A stretch of 64,000 nt of DNA. It comes from Streptomyces roseirectus. Lineage in GTDB: Bacteria > Actinomycetota > Actinomycetes > Streptomycetales > Streptomycetaceae. The position numbers were made by a program, and so were the translations under genes. Shown here piece by piece: positions 26,264 to 33,760 of the stretch. The notes beneath the pieces were generated by a model. It had not been told where the DNA came from. It worked only from the letters and a program-made list of their open reading frames with translations, and did no database searches. The stretch lies in the NCBI RefSeq assembly GCF_014489635.1, contig NZ_CP060828.1:9722001-9786000 (forward strand), written 5' to 3'. Each line of letters begins with the position of its first letter. The stretch's first letter is position 1.

Positions 26264-27541
26264 GTGAGAGCACAGGGTGAATTATCGCCGCTCTCCTGGT
26301 TTATTCGGAGACGGGACTTTCGATTATTCTGGACGGCCGGCGCGATAGACGGACTCGGCTCTCACGCGTCCGTCCTCGTTCTTCCCCTGGTATTGCTGGG
26401 GGCCGGATATCCGCCGGGCCTCGTGGGAATGCTCGCGTCCACGGCGATGGTGAGCGGCCTCGTGGCCTCCCCGTTCGCCGGCGTCCTCGCCGACCGCCTG
26501 CCCCGCAAACCCCTGATGATCTGCTCCGCGCTCGTCTCGAGCGCCGCCATGGCGACGGTGTGCGCCGCCGTGGCGTGGGGCGAGACCGTCTTCGCCCACC
26601 TGCTCGCCGCCGCCGTCACCGAACAGGTCGCGAGCGCCTGCTACACGGCCGCCGCCCACGGTACGATCCGCCGGCTCGTCCCGCCCGCCGACTACCCCCG
26701 CGCGATCGGCAGCCTCCAGGCCCGTGACCAGGCCACCCAGATCGCCGGTCCCGCCCTCGGCGGCGTCCTCTACCAGACGGCCCGCTGGGTCCCCTTCCTC
26801 GCCGACGCCCTCTCCTTCCTCCTGTCCGCCGTCCACGTCCGCGCGATGCGCGCCGACCTGACGCCCGAACGCGACGGCCCGCCCGCCTCGTTCACCGCCG
26901 ACCTGGCCCGGGGCGTGCGGTTCGTGTGGACCGACGGGTTCCTGCGCTTCGTCATGCTGTGGACCGCCGGGCTCAACGCCGTGCTCGGCGCCCTCTACTA
27001 CCACGCCGTCTTCAGCGCCCAGGCGCGCGGCGCCAGCGCCTCCTCCATCGGCCTGATCCTCACCGTCTCCGGCGTCGGCGGACTCGCCGGGGCGCTCGCC
27101 GCGCCCTGGCTGGTGCGGCGCCTGCCCGGCGCGCTGGTCGTCACGGCCGCCTCCTGGGCCATGGTGCCGATGGCCGCAGGTCTCGCGTTCACCACCACGA
27201 CCTGGGGATACGGGCTGCTGCTCGCCACCGTCACCTGCGCCGCGCCGTCCGTCGTCATCGTCCTGCACGCGCGCGCCGTCCTCGTCGTGCCCGACGCCCT
27301 CCAGGCCCGCGTCGGCACCGTGCTGGGCACGGCCGGCGAAGGGCTCGCCGCTCTCGCGCCCCTCGCCGCCGGCGTCCTGGTCTCCGCGTACGGCGGCCGG
27401 ACCGTGGGGCTCGGCTGCGCGGGTGCCCTGAGCCTGCTGGCGCTGTACGCGACCCGCGGCGCGACCCACCTGCGCGGCGACGGCCCCGACGGCACACCGG
27501 AGGCGCCCCGCCTTTCCGCGCCCGAGGGGAGCGCGCGGTGA
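26264..27541 (+). CDS. MFS exporter of the RiPP-like operon, with two TTA codons
   Basis: This 425-aa, 12-helix protein belongs to the MFS branch of EntS-like and drug exporters (FRLFWTAGAIDGLGSH, then the loop DRLPRKPLM). It is the first gene of a tight operon and the likely exporter of the product. The GTG at 26264 follows GGGAGGG; an upstream ATG lacks such a site. Codons 7 and 21 are TTA (26282-26284 and 26324-26326), so translation should need the bldA tRNA and be delayed to development. The first 70 bases are AT-rich compared with the rest. Its stop overlaps the peptidase GTG by four bases. Confidence 0.8.
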   Translation: MRAQGELSPLSWFIRRRDFRLFWTAGAIDGLGSHASVLVLPLVLLGAGYPPGLVGMLASTAMVSGLVASPFAGVLADRLPRKPLMICSALVSSAAMATVCAAVAWGETVFAHLLAAAVTEQVASACYTAAAHGTIRRLVPPADYPRAIGSLQARDQATQIAGPALGGVLYQTARWVPFLADALSFLLSAVHVRAMRADLTPERDGPPASFTADLARGVRFVWTDGFLRFVMLWTAGLNAVLGALYYHAVFSAQARGASASSIGLILTVSGVGGLAGALAAPWLVRRLPGALVVTAASWAMVPMAAGLAFTTTTWGYGLLLATVTCAAPSVVIVLHARAVLVVPDALQARVGTVLGTAGEGLAALAPLAAGVLVSAYGGRTVGLGCAGALSLLALYATRGATHLRGDGPDGTPEAPRLSAPEGSAR

Positions 27542-29292
27542 CCGGGCGCGGCTACGGCGTCTACCGGCCCGTCCTGCCGGCGGTCTGCCCCACCGACCCC
27601 GGCCGGATGGCCTACGCGGGCGACGCCGACGGCCGGTGCGAGATCTTCGCCTGGGACAACGCCACCGCCGTCCCCCGCCAGGTGACCGACCGCCCCCACG
27701 GCACCCTGCTGCACGCCATCGACGCCGACGCGGCGATCTGGTGGTTCGACGAGGACCGCCGGGGCCACGGACACTGGCGGGTCCAGGACTTCACCGGCGG
27801 CCCGCACACCCTGGCGCTCCCCGGCGCCGCCCCCGGCCGCCCGCGCGGCCTGGCCATGACCGACACCGGGCTCGTGGCCGCCGGGCTCGGCGACCCCGAC
27901 GGACTGCGCGTCCACCTCGGCCGGCGCGGCGGCCCCCACACCCTCGCGCTGCGCGCCGGCCCCGACACCCGGCTGAGCGACCTCGCCCCGCACGGCGACC
28001 TCCTCGCCGTCTCGGGCCCCGCCCACGCCCCGCACGCGGTCACCCTCGCCACCCCCGACGGCACCACCCTCGCCACCCTCCCCGGCACCGAGGGCCGCCT
28101 CTGGGCCCTCGGCTTCCGCCCCAACGCCGCCGAACCCCGGCTGCTGGTCATGTGCGAACGCGACGGCCGCTACCGCCTCGGCACCTGGCGCCCGCGGCGG
28201 GGGATCGAGCTGTACCCGTGGTGCGCGTTCGACACCGAGACCACCGCCCGCTGGTACCCGGACGGCGACCGGATCCTGCTCCGCCAGGACCGCCACGGCC
28301 GCAGCCGCCTGTTCACCGCCGACCCCGCCCGCCACACCGTCACCGCCCTGCCCGTCCCCGCCGGCAGCGTCCTCGACGCCGCCCCGCGCGCCGACGGCGA
28401 CGTCCACTACCTCTGGACCGACGCCGTCACCCCGCCCCGCGTCCGGTCACTGTCGGGCACGCGGCTGCCGGGCGCGGACGGCTGGCCGCTGCCCCCCTTC
28501 GGCCGCCACCGCGACCTGTGGACGCCCGGACCCGACGGCCCCGTCCACACCCTGCTCACCCTCCCCGCCGACCGGACCCCGCCCCACCCGCTGGTGTTCC
28601 TCGTCCACGGCGGCCCCGCCGACCACGACCGCGACGCCTACCATCCCATGGTCCACTCCCTCGCCGGCTCCGGGTTCGCCGTGGCCCGGGTCAACTACCG
28701 GGGCTCCACCGGATACGGGCCCGCCTGGCGCGCCGCCCACTCCGACGGCGTCGGCCACACCCAGGTCGCCGACCTGGTCCGGGTCCGCGCCGACCTGCTG
28801 CGCCGGGGCGTCGGCCGCGCGGGCGCCGTCGGTCTGTGCGGCACCTCCTGGGGCGGCTACCTCGTCCTCCTCGCCCTCGGGACACACCCGGCGCTGTGGG
28901 ACGCCGGGGTCGCCGTCAAACCCGTCGCCGACTGCGCGACCGCCTTCCGCCACGCCACCCCGGCGCTGCGGGCCGTGGACACCGCCCTGTTCGGCGGCAC
29001 CCCCGACCAGGTGCCCGAACGGTACGCGCGCGCCTCGCCCACGACGTACGCGCGCGAGGTCCGCGCGCCCCTGCTCGTCGTCGCCGCCCGCAACGACGTC
29101 AAGTGCCCGCCCGAGCAGATCGAGGTGTACCTCGCCGCACTGCGCGCGGGCGCCATCCGTCACGAGGCGGTGTGGCTGGATTCGGGACACGACGGCTATG
29201 ACGGCGCCGAACACGTCGCCGTCATGGAACGGTCCCTGCGCTTCCTCGACCGCGGCCTCACCGCCGCCCCCGACGTCCCGGCCGCGCAGTGA
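27538..29292 (+). CDS. S9-family (prolyl oligopeptidase-like) serine peptidase of the RiPP-like operon
   Basis: The 584-aa protein has an N-terminal beta-propeller (about residues 10-320) and a C-terminal alpha/beta-hydrolase domain. The triad is S437 in GTSWGGY, D520 in AARNDVK and H551 in DSGHDGYD. There is no signal peptide, so it acts in the cytosol. The GTG at 27538 overlaps the MFS stop (GTGA), giving coupling. Its position between an exporter and a small precursor-like gene suggests that it removes the leader or trims the peptide. S9 enzymes prefer short peptides, which fits a small substrate (inference). Confidence 0.82.
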   Translation: MTGRGYGVYRPVLPAVCPTDPGRMAYAGDADGRCEIFAWDNATAVPRQVTDRPHGTLLHAIDADAAIWWFDEDRRGHGHWRVQDFTGGPHTLALPGAAPGRPRGLAMTDTGLVAAGLGDPDGLRVHLGRRGGPHTLALRAGPDTRLSDLAPHGDLLAVSGPAHAPHAVTLATPDGTTLATLPGTEGRLWALGFRPNAAEPRLLVMCERDGRYRLGTWRPRRGIELYPWCAFDTETTARWYPDGDRILLRQDRHGRSRLFTADPARHTVTALPVPAGSVLDAAPRADGDVHYLWTDAVTPPRVRSLSGTRLPGADGWPLPPFGRHRDLWTPGPDGPVHTLLTLPADRTPPHPLVFLVHGGPADHDRDAYHPMVHSLAGSGFAVARVNYRGSTGYGPAWRAAHSDGVGHTQVADLVRVRADLLRRGVGRAGAVGLCGTSWGGYLVLLALGTHPALWDAGVAVKPVADCATAFRHATPALRAVDTALFGGTPDQVPERYARASPTTYAREVRAPLLVVAARNDVKCPPEQIEVYLAALRAGAIRHEAVWLDSGHDGYDGAEHVAVMERSLRFLDRGLTAAPDVPAAQ

Positions 29293-29351
29293 GCCGGGGT
29301 GAACAGCACCATGACCCAGCCCGTCCGATCGACAGAAAGGGGGTGTATGTC

Positions 29352-29471
29352 ATGCAGAAGGACATCTTTCACGACGACCCGCTGGAGGACACCGACGAGA
29401 ACCGCGCTGTCGGAGTCGGCGTAGTCGTGCGGTTCCGCAACGCGGACGAGCAGGAGCACGAGGAGCAGTAG
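29352..29471 (+). CDS. Candidate RiPP precursor peptide, 39 aa
   Basis: The 39-aa product has an acidic N-terminal part (MQKDIFHDDPLEDTDENR), a short hydrophobic Gly-Val segment (AVGVGVVVRFR at residues 19-29) and an acidic, Glu-rich tail. There are no Cys, Ser or, beyond one, Thr residues, so lanthionine or azole chemistry is unlikely; the Val-rich segment would suit C-methylation by the radical SAM enzyme encoded next. A GTG three codons earlier is an alternative start. A purine-rich GAAAGGGGG precedes it. It lies 60 bases after the peptidase and is followed by a strong hairpin. Assignment as precursor is inference from size, place and composition. Confidence 0.65.
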   Translation: MQKDIFHDDPLEDTDENRAVGVGVVVRFRNADEQEHEEQ

Positions 29472-29478
29472 CACCACC

Positions 29479-29515
29479 GGGGGCCGGCCCGCGCTGAGCC
29501 CGCGGACCGGCCCCC
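29479..29515 (+). terminator. Attenuator-like hairpin after the precursor gene
   Basis: Arms 29479-29493 and 29501-29515 pair over 15 positions with one G-U type mismatch and a 7-base loop, starting eight bases after the precursor stop. A partial terminator in this place would give more precursor than enzyme transcript, as is common in RiPP operons. Confidence 0.65.
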
Positions 29516-29555
29516 GCCCGGCCGCCCGAACCCGACCCGTGAAAAGAGGCAAGCC

Positions 29556-31457
29556 GTGCGCGTACTCCTGGTGAACATGCCCTGGGCGCCGATCGATCTC
29601 CCGTCGCTCGCCCTCGGAATTCTCAAGCACGGCGTCGACGAACACGTTCCCGGCGGCCGGGCCGAGGTCATGCACGCCAACATCGATTTCGTGGACTGGG
29701 TGACGGAACGGACCGAATTCTCTCTGGGGGACTACGGTTACTACTCGCTCGCCTCCTATTTCCTCGGCTGCGGCGACTGGGTTTTCTCCTCCGCCCTCTA
29801 CGACGACCCCCGGTGGCGGATCACGGAATTCACCGAGGCCATGAACGACCGGCTGTCCCGCGAACGGATGGCGATGACGCTGGAACTGCACCGGGCGGCC
29901 CCCGAATTCGTCCGCCACATCGCCGAACGCGTCGTCTCCCTCGCCCCGGACGTCGTCGGCTTCACCTCCACCTTCCAGCAGAACACCGCCGCCCTCGCCG
30001 CCGCCCGGCACGTCAAACGCCTCGCCCCCGAGATCGTGACCGTCATGGGCGGCGCCAACTGCGACGGCGCCCAGGGCGAGGCCGTGCACCGCAACTTCCC
30101 CTTCGTCGACCACGTCGTGCGCGGCGAGGGCGAGGCGTCCTTCCCCGCCCTGCTCAGGGCCCTCGACGGGGACGGCGACCTCGCCGACGTCCCCGGGCTG
30201 TGCCGGCGCGGCGCGGACGGCGCCTCCACGGCGAACGCCATGAGCACGACGCCGCTGCCGCCCGCCGCGATCCTCTCGCCCGACTACACCGGGTACTTCG
30301 AACGGCTCGCGGCCTCCGCCGCCCGCTCGTGGGTGGAACCGAAACTCGTCGTCGAGGGCGCGCGCGGATGCTGGTGGGGCGAGAAGCACCACTGCACGTT
30401 CTGCGGGCTCAACGGCTCGTTCATGCAGTTCCGCAGCAAGGACCCCGGCGCCTTCTTCGACGAGATCGTCGACCTCGTGCGCCGGCACCGGATCCTCGAC
30501 ATGTACGTCGTCGACAACATCCTCGACATGGGCTACCTCTCCTCGCTGCTGCCGAGGATCATCGAGAGCGGCCTCGACCTGCGCATGCACTACGAGATCA
30601 AGTCGAACATGCGCAGCGGCCAGCTCCAGACCCTCGCCGACGCGGGCCTCATCTACGTCCAGCCCGGCATCGAGAGCCTGAGCAGCCGGGTGCTCGGCCT
30701 GATGGACAAGGGCGTCACCGGCTGCCAGAACGTCCGCATGATGCGGGACGGCGCCGCCGCCGGCCTCTCGGTGGTGTGGAACTACCTCCACGGGTTCCCC
30801 GGCGAGGACGCCGAGGACTACGACGAGGTGACGGTCCAGCTCCCCGCCCTCGAACACCTCCACCCGCCGGTCGAGGAGTCCGCCAGGATCGCCATCGAAC
30901 GCTTCAGCCCCTACTTCAACAACCCCGGCCTCGGCTTCTCGGACCTGCGGCCCGCCGAACCGTACCGGCTCATCTACGACCTGCCCGAACCCGAGATGTT
31001 CGACCTCGCCTACGTCTTCGACGTACCGCCGCGCGGCGTCGGCGAGGACGTCGTGGAACGCCTCAACGCGGCGATCAGGCAGTGGAAGCGGTCCTACGCC
31101 GGCAGCCGGCTCACCTACTGCGACCTCGGCGACCGCATCGTCCTCGTCAGCGTCCGGCGCGCTTTCGACTGGCATGTCCGGGAACTGACCTCGCCCGTCG
31201 ACGTCGCCCTGTTCCGCCTCCTCGACCAGCCCCACTCGGTGGCGGCGGCCGTCCGCAAACTCCGCGCCGGGCACGGCGAGCCGGCCGGGGACGGCGAGGT
31301 GCGGGAGATCCTGCGGCGCTGGCGGGAACTGGGGCTGGTCTTCGAGAACGGGGGACACGTGGTGCAGGTCGCGGTGCCCGGCGTCAACGAGGAGCTGCTG
31401 CGGATGCACGCGCTGCGGCAGCCCACGGCGCAGGAACCGGCACCGGCACCGGCGTGA
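29556..31457 (+). CDS. Cobalamin-binding radical SAM RiPP maturase (rSAM_ocin type, probable C-methyltransferase)
   Basis: The 633-aa protein has an N-terminal B12-binding region (about 1-220; MRVLLVNMPWAPIDLPSLALG, GFTSTFQQN, VMGGANCDG, FVDHVVRGEGEASF). The radical SAM core follows with a CX7CX2C cluster motif, C272-C280-C283 in ARGCWWGEKHHCTFCG. This spacing is typical of the ribosomal-peptide maturation family 1 (TIGR03975) rather than the standard CX3CX2C. The last ~100 residues look like a winged-helix peptide-binding module. It likely C-methylates or otherwise modifies the 39-aa peptide. GTG at 29556 follows AGAGG. Its stop overlaps the next ORF's GTG by four bases. Confidence 0.85.
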   Translation: MRVLLVNMPWAPIDLPSLALGILKHGVDEHVPGGRAEVMHANIDFVDWVTERTEFSLGDYGYYSLASYFLGCGDWVFSSALYDDPRWRITEFTEAMNDRLSRERMAMTLELHRAAPEFVRHIAERVVSLAPDVVGFTSTFQQNTAALAAARHVKRLAPEIVTVMGGANCDGAQGEAVHRNFPFVDHVVRGEGEASFPALLRALDGDGDLADVPGLCRRGADGASTANAMSTTPLPPAAILSPDYTGYFERLAASAARSWVEPKLVVEGARGCWWGEKHHCTFCGLNGSFMQFRSKDPGAFFDEIVDLVRRHRILDMYVVDNILDMGYLSSLLPRIIESGLDLRMHYEIKSNMRSGQLQTLADAGLIYVQPGIESLSSRVLGLMDKGVTGCQNVRMMRDGAAAGLSVVWNYLHGFPGEDAEDYDEVTVQLPALEHLHPPVEESARIAIERFSPYFNNPGLGFSDLRPAEPYRLIYDLPEPEMFDLAYVFDVPPRGVGEDVVERLNAAIRQWKRSYAGSRLTYCDLGDRIVLVSVRRAFDWHVRELTSPVDVALFRLLDQPHSVAAAVRKLRAGHGEPAGDGEVREILRRWRELGLVFENGGHVVQVAVPGVNEELLRMHALRQPTAQEPAPAPA

Positions 31458-31588
31458 ACGCGCGGGTCGCCGAAGTTGAGGCCGAAGAGACCGAAGTTGG
31501 CACAGCCGAAGTCGAAACGGCCGCGGCCGAAGCCGTCGAAGCCGAAGCCGCCAAGTCGCAGCAGCCGCCCGAGGAGATCCGACGATGA
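31454..31588 (+). CDS. Small Glu/Ala-rich ORF locked between two 4-bp overlaps
   Basis: A 44-aa frame starts with GTG at 31454, overlapping the radical SAM stop as GTGA, and stops at 31588, overlapping the next ATG as ATGA. The product is made of near-repeats of the type AEVEAEETEV, AEVETAAAEAV, EAEAAK and ends QQPPEEIRR. The DNA itself is built from imperfect CCGAAG-type units. Exact overlaps at both ends argue that it is translated and couples its neighbours. It might be a second small peptide, an accessory subunit or simply a translational bridge. No family is recognised. Confidence 0.5.
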   Translation: MNARVAEVEAEETEVGTAEVETAAAEAVEAEAAKSQQPPEEIRR

Positions 31589-32250
31589 CCGCAGCACCCG
31601 CCCCCGCCCCGCCGTACGCCTTCACGGTGACGGCCTGGCGCGACCACGACGCCGCCGCGAACGCGCTCCCGGGCATGCGCCTCGACCCGCGGACCGTCGA
31701 CGGCGCCGGCGGCGAGGCCGCGCGACGGCTGTTCGACGCCGGGGCCCGCCGCGTCGCCCTGCCCCGCCCCGTCGACCTCACCGACGAGTCCGACGCCGCC
31801 TGGACGGTCCGCGCGCTGAGCTTCGTCGGAGACCTCACCAGCCTCGCCGTCGCCGTCGACTGGCAGGTGCGGCCCGCGCCCGGAGCCGACACCTGGATCC
31901 CCCTCAGCCACCTCCACCCCCCGACGGCGCTCCTCGGCGCGCCGGACGCGGACGCGGCGCTGCGGCGCTGGCGGGACGGCTACTACATCTGCAAGTGCGT
32001 CTACCGGCAGGGACCCGGATTCATCCAGGTCCGCGACCGCCGCCGAGGTGAACTGCGCCGGTTCACCATCGACGAGCCCGAATACCGGGCGGCGATCGGC
32101 CTCCTCGCCGACGGAGCCCCGATCGCCGCCCTCCCCACCGCCGTCACCGACGACTTCCTCCAGGAGGAGCTGGCCGCGCGCGTCGGGGAGTTCCTGTGGT
32201 GGATGCCCTACCGCGTCCGCAGGTGGTCACAGGCGCCGAGGGTGATCTGA
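31585..32250 (+). CDS. DUF5825-like protein of the RiPP-like operon
   Basis: The 221-aa cytosolic protein ends the operon. It contains the segment LRRWRDGYYICKCVYRQGPG followed by FIQVRDRR, which I associate with DUF5825, a family seen beside radical SAM RiPP maturases in Streptomyces. The two cysteines in ICKC could bind metal. Function is unknown; a peptide-recognition or partner role for the maturase is plausible. Its ATG at 31585 overlaps the preceding small ORF. The family name is from memory of pattern and context and would need a profile search. Confidence 0.6.
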   Translation: MTAAPAPAPPYAFTVTAWRDHDAAANALPGMRLDPRTVDGAGGEAARRLFDAGARRVALPRPVDLTDESDAAWTVRALSFVGDLTSLAVAVDWQVRPAPGADTWIPLSHLHPPTALLGAPDADAALRRWRDGYYICKCVYRQGPGFIQVRDRRRGELRRFTIDEPEYRAAIGLLADGAPIAALPTAVTDDFLQEELAARVGEFLWWMPYRVRRWSQAPRVI

Positions 32251-32266
32251 CCGGTTGTCCCGTGTG

Positions 32267-32282
32267 GTCGAAGCGCTTCGAC
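32267..32282. promoter_or_regulatory. LacI-type operator 1 upstream of GH12
   Basis: GTCGAAGCGCTTCGAC is a perfect 16-bp palindrome with the central GCGC typical of LacI-family sites. It differs from the CebR box upstream of GH30, so another sugar-responsive repressor is implied. Confidence 0.65.
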
Positions 32283-32288
32283 GAAATG

Positions 32289-32302
32289 CTTCACCGGTGA
32301 AG
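32289..32302. promoter_or_regulatory. Palindrome between the two GH12 operators
   Basis: CTTCACCGGTGAAG is a perfect 14-bp palindrome seven bases downstream of operator 1. It could be a second regulator's site or an extension of the control region. Confidence 0.4.
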
Positions 32303-32362
32303 GAAGTGTGCGTTCCTGTGTGAAGCCTTGCTGTTCAGACATCCCATTAATACGGTCTGCGG

Positions 32363-32378
32363 ACGCAAGCGCTTCGAC
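32363..32378. promoter_or_regulatory. LacI-type operator 2 upstream of GH12
   Basis: ACGCAAGCGCTTCGAC keeps the AAGCGCTT core and the right arm of operator 1 but has an altered left arm. It lies 32 bases before the GH12 ATG and about 96 bp downstream of operator 1. Confidence 0.5.
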
Positions 32379-32410
32379 AGTGCCCATCTGAGCCGTCCTT
32401 GGAGGCACAC

Positions 32411-33178
32411 ATGAGAGGGCAACCCCGCACACCCGTCAACCGCCAACCGGCCGGGATCGGCCGGTTGGCCGTGATCGTCGCCGTCATCGCCGGATTCCTG
32501 AGCTTCGCCTCCCCGGCGCAGGCCCAGGTGTACTCCACCTGTGACCGGTGGGGTCAGTACACCCAGGGCACCTGGACGGTCTACAACAACATCTGGGGCG
32601 AGAACCACGGCCCGCAGTGCCTGACCGTCGACAGCATCAAGTCCTGGCACGCCGACGCCCAGCACTCCGGCGGCGGGATCAAGTCCTACCCGAACACCTC
32701 GGTCCGCCCCCAGACGCCGCTGGCCCAGCTGAACTCGGCGGGCTTCTGGTACAGCACGTCGTCGGCTCCCGTCGGCGGCAGCGATCACTGGAACTGGACG
32801 AGCGACCTCTGGTCGACCGGCAACCAGGACGAGATCATGGTCTTCACCAGCTGGTCGGGCGGAACGGCAGGCGGCTGGGGACGGCAGATCGCGTCCGACG
32901 TGACCATCGGCGGCATCCGGTACGCGTCGGTCTGGCAGGCCGACCCCGGCTGGAACGTCCTCCAGCTCATCCCCGCCCAGCAGACCGACACCGGCAGCAT
33001 CGACGCCGCGGCGGTCTGGCGCTGGGCCGCGTCGCGGAACCTCCTGCGCAACACCACCTTCGACACGATGCAGTTCGGCCTGGAGATCACCTCGACCAGC
33101 GGCGTGCAGAAGCGATACGCGCTGAACGCCTACAGCGCCTGGTGGAGCAACACCTCCGGCGGCGGATCGAGCATCTAG
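32411..33178 (+). CDS. Secreted GH12 endo-beta-1,4-glucanase
   Basis: The 255-aa protein has a twin-Arg-free Sec signal ending near AQA-QV and a GH12 jelly roll. It opens with TCDRWGQYTQGTWTVYNNIWG, the family's start. The nucleophile is E141 in NQDEIMVF and the acid/base E225 in FGLEITS. GH12 enzymes cut cellulose or xyloglucan internally. It ends at a Gly-Ser linker-like tail (SGGGSSI) without a binding module, which may mean that one was lost. The ATG at 32411 follows GGAGGC. Palindromic LacI-type sites upstream indicate sugar induction; a strong hairpin follows. Confidence 0.85.
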   Translation: MRGQPRTPVNRQPAGIGRLAVIVAVIAGFLSFASPAQAQVYSTCDRWGQYTQGTWTVYNNIWGENHGPQCLTVDSIKSWHADAQHSGGGIKSYPNTSVRPQTPLAQLNSAGFWYSTSSAPVGGSDHWNWTSDLWSTGNQDEIMVFTSWSGGTAGGWGRQIASDVTIGGIRYASVWQADPGWNVLQLIPAQQTDTGSIDAAAVWRWAASRNLLRNTTFDTMQFGLEITSTSGVQKRYALNAYSAWWSNTSGGGSSI

Positions 33179-33193
33179 CCGCGCCATACACAT

Positions 33194-33227
33194 CACGCGC
33201 ACCCCGCGGTCGGGCGGGGTGTGCGTG
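33194..33227. terminator. Bidirectional hairpin between GH12 and the disrupted phosphotransferase
   Basis: Two 14-base arms (33194-33207, 33214-33227) pair with one wobble and a 6-base loop. It lies between convergent stops and abuts the phosphotransferase stop, so it can serve both strands. Confidence 0.7.
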
Positions 33228-33753
33228 TCAGTCCAGCAGGGCGGCCGTGAACACCTCGCGGTGTGCCCTCAGCCACTTCTCGATGCGGTCCCAGCGCTGC
33301 CAGCCGCCGCGTTCGGACAGGGCCCGCGTGTAGACGGGGTCCCCGTCGGCCACCCGGCCGGCGACGAACGCCCGGCAGGACGCGGTGGCCTCCTCGATGA
33401 CGGCGGGCAACTCGGCGCGCTCCTGCGGGGAGAGGCCGTACCCGTCGGCGAGGATCCGCAGCCGCGCCGGGACGTCCAGCCCCGGGGGATGAAGCACCGC
33501 CGCGGACGTGGGATCGAGCATGGGCACCCAGTAGCGGGCGGTCATGGCGACGTCCCACACGGCCCGCCCGGGAGCCGCCAGATCGAAGTCGATCAGCGCC
33601 ACCGCACGGCCGTCACGGAAGACGACGTTCTCCGGGCACACGTCGTTGTGACACAGCACCGTCCCTCCCGCCGGATCGGCCATCGACCGGGGCCAGTCGG
33701 CGTCCGGATCCACCGGCACGCCCGCTCCCGCCTCATGCAGCCGCCGCAACAGA
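33228..33753 (-). pseudogene. Aminoglycoside phosphotransferase-like gene, 3' part (split by IS607 element)
   Basis: This segment encodes the C-terminal lobe: LLRRLHEAG, the catalytic loop LCHNDVCPENVVF, and the DFD-type metal site ALIDFDLAAP, then YGLSPQERAELP and an intact C-terminus. The N-terminal lobe lies at 36047-36327, with an IS607-type element between. Joining the two parts at the GG restores one frame of 268 codons (VGLLRRLHEAG across the joint). APH-family enzymes phosphorylate antibiotics or small metabolites; the target here cannot be told. A free ATG at 33749 could start translation of this lobe alone, which would be inactive. Confidence 0.85.
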
Positions 33754-33760
33754 CCGTTCC

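Noticed and set aside
31470..31560. Short CCGAAG-like repeats as a possible CRISPR or satellite array
   Set aside because: Units are irregular, have no spacers, and keep an open reading frame, so they are coding near-repeats.
31115..31597. Minus-strand frame with Gly-Phe repeats (RLGGFGFDGFGRG) opposite the 44-aa ORF
   Set aside because: It overlaps the well-supported radical SAM gene and lacks a convincing start context; the plus frame is fixed by two 4-bp overlaps. Kept only as a note in the findings.
29196..31892. Long minus-strand frame across the precursor and radical SAM genes
   Set aside because: The plus strand carries the cobalamin and CX7CX2C motifs and coupled starts; the minus frame is low-complexity and has no recognisable domain.
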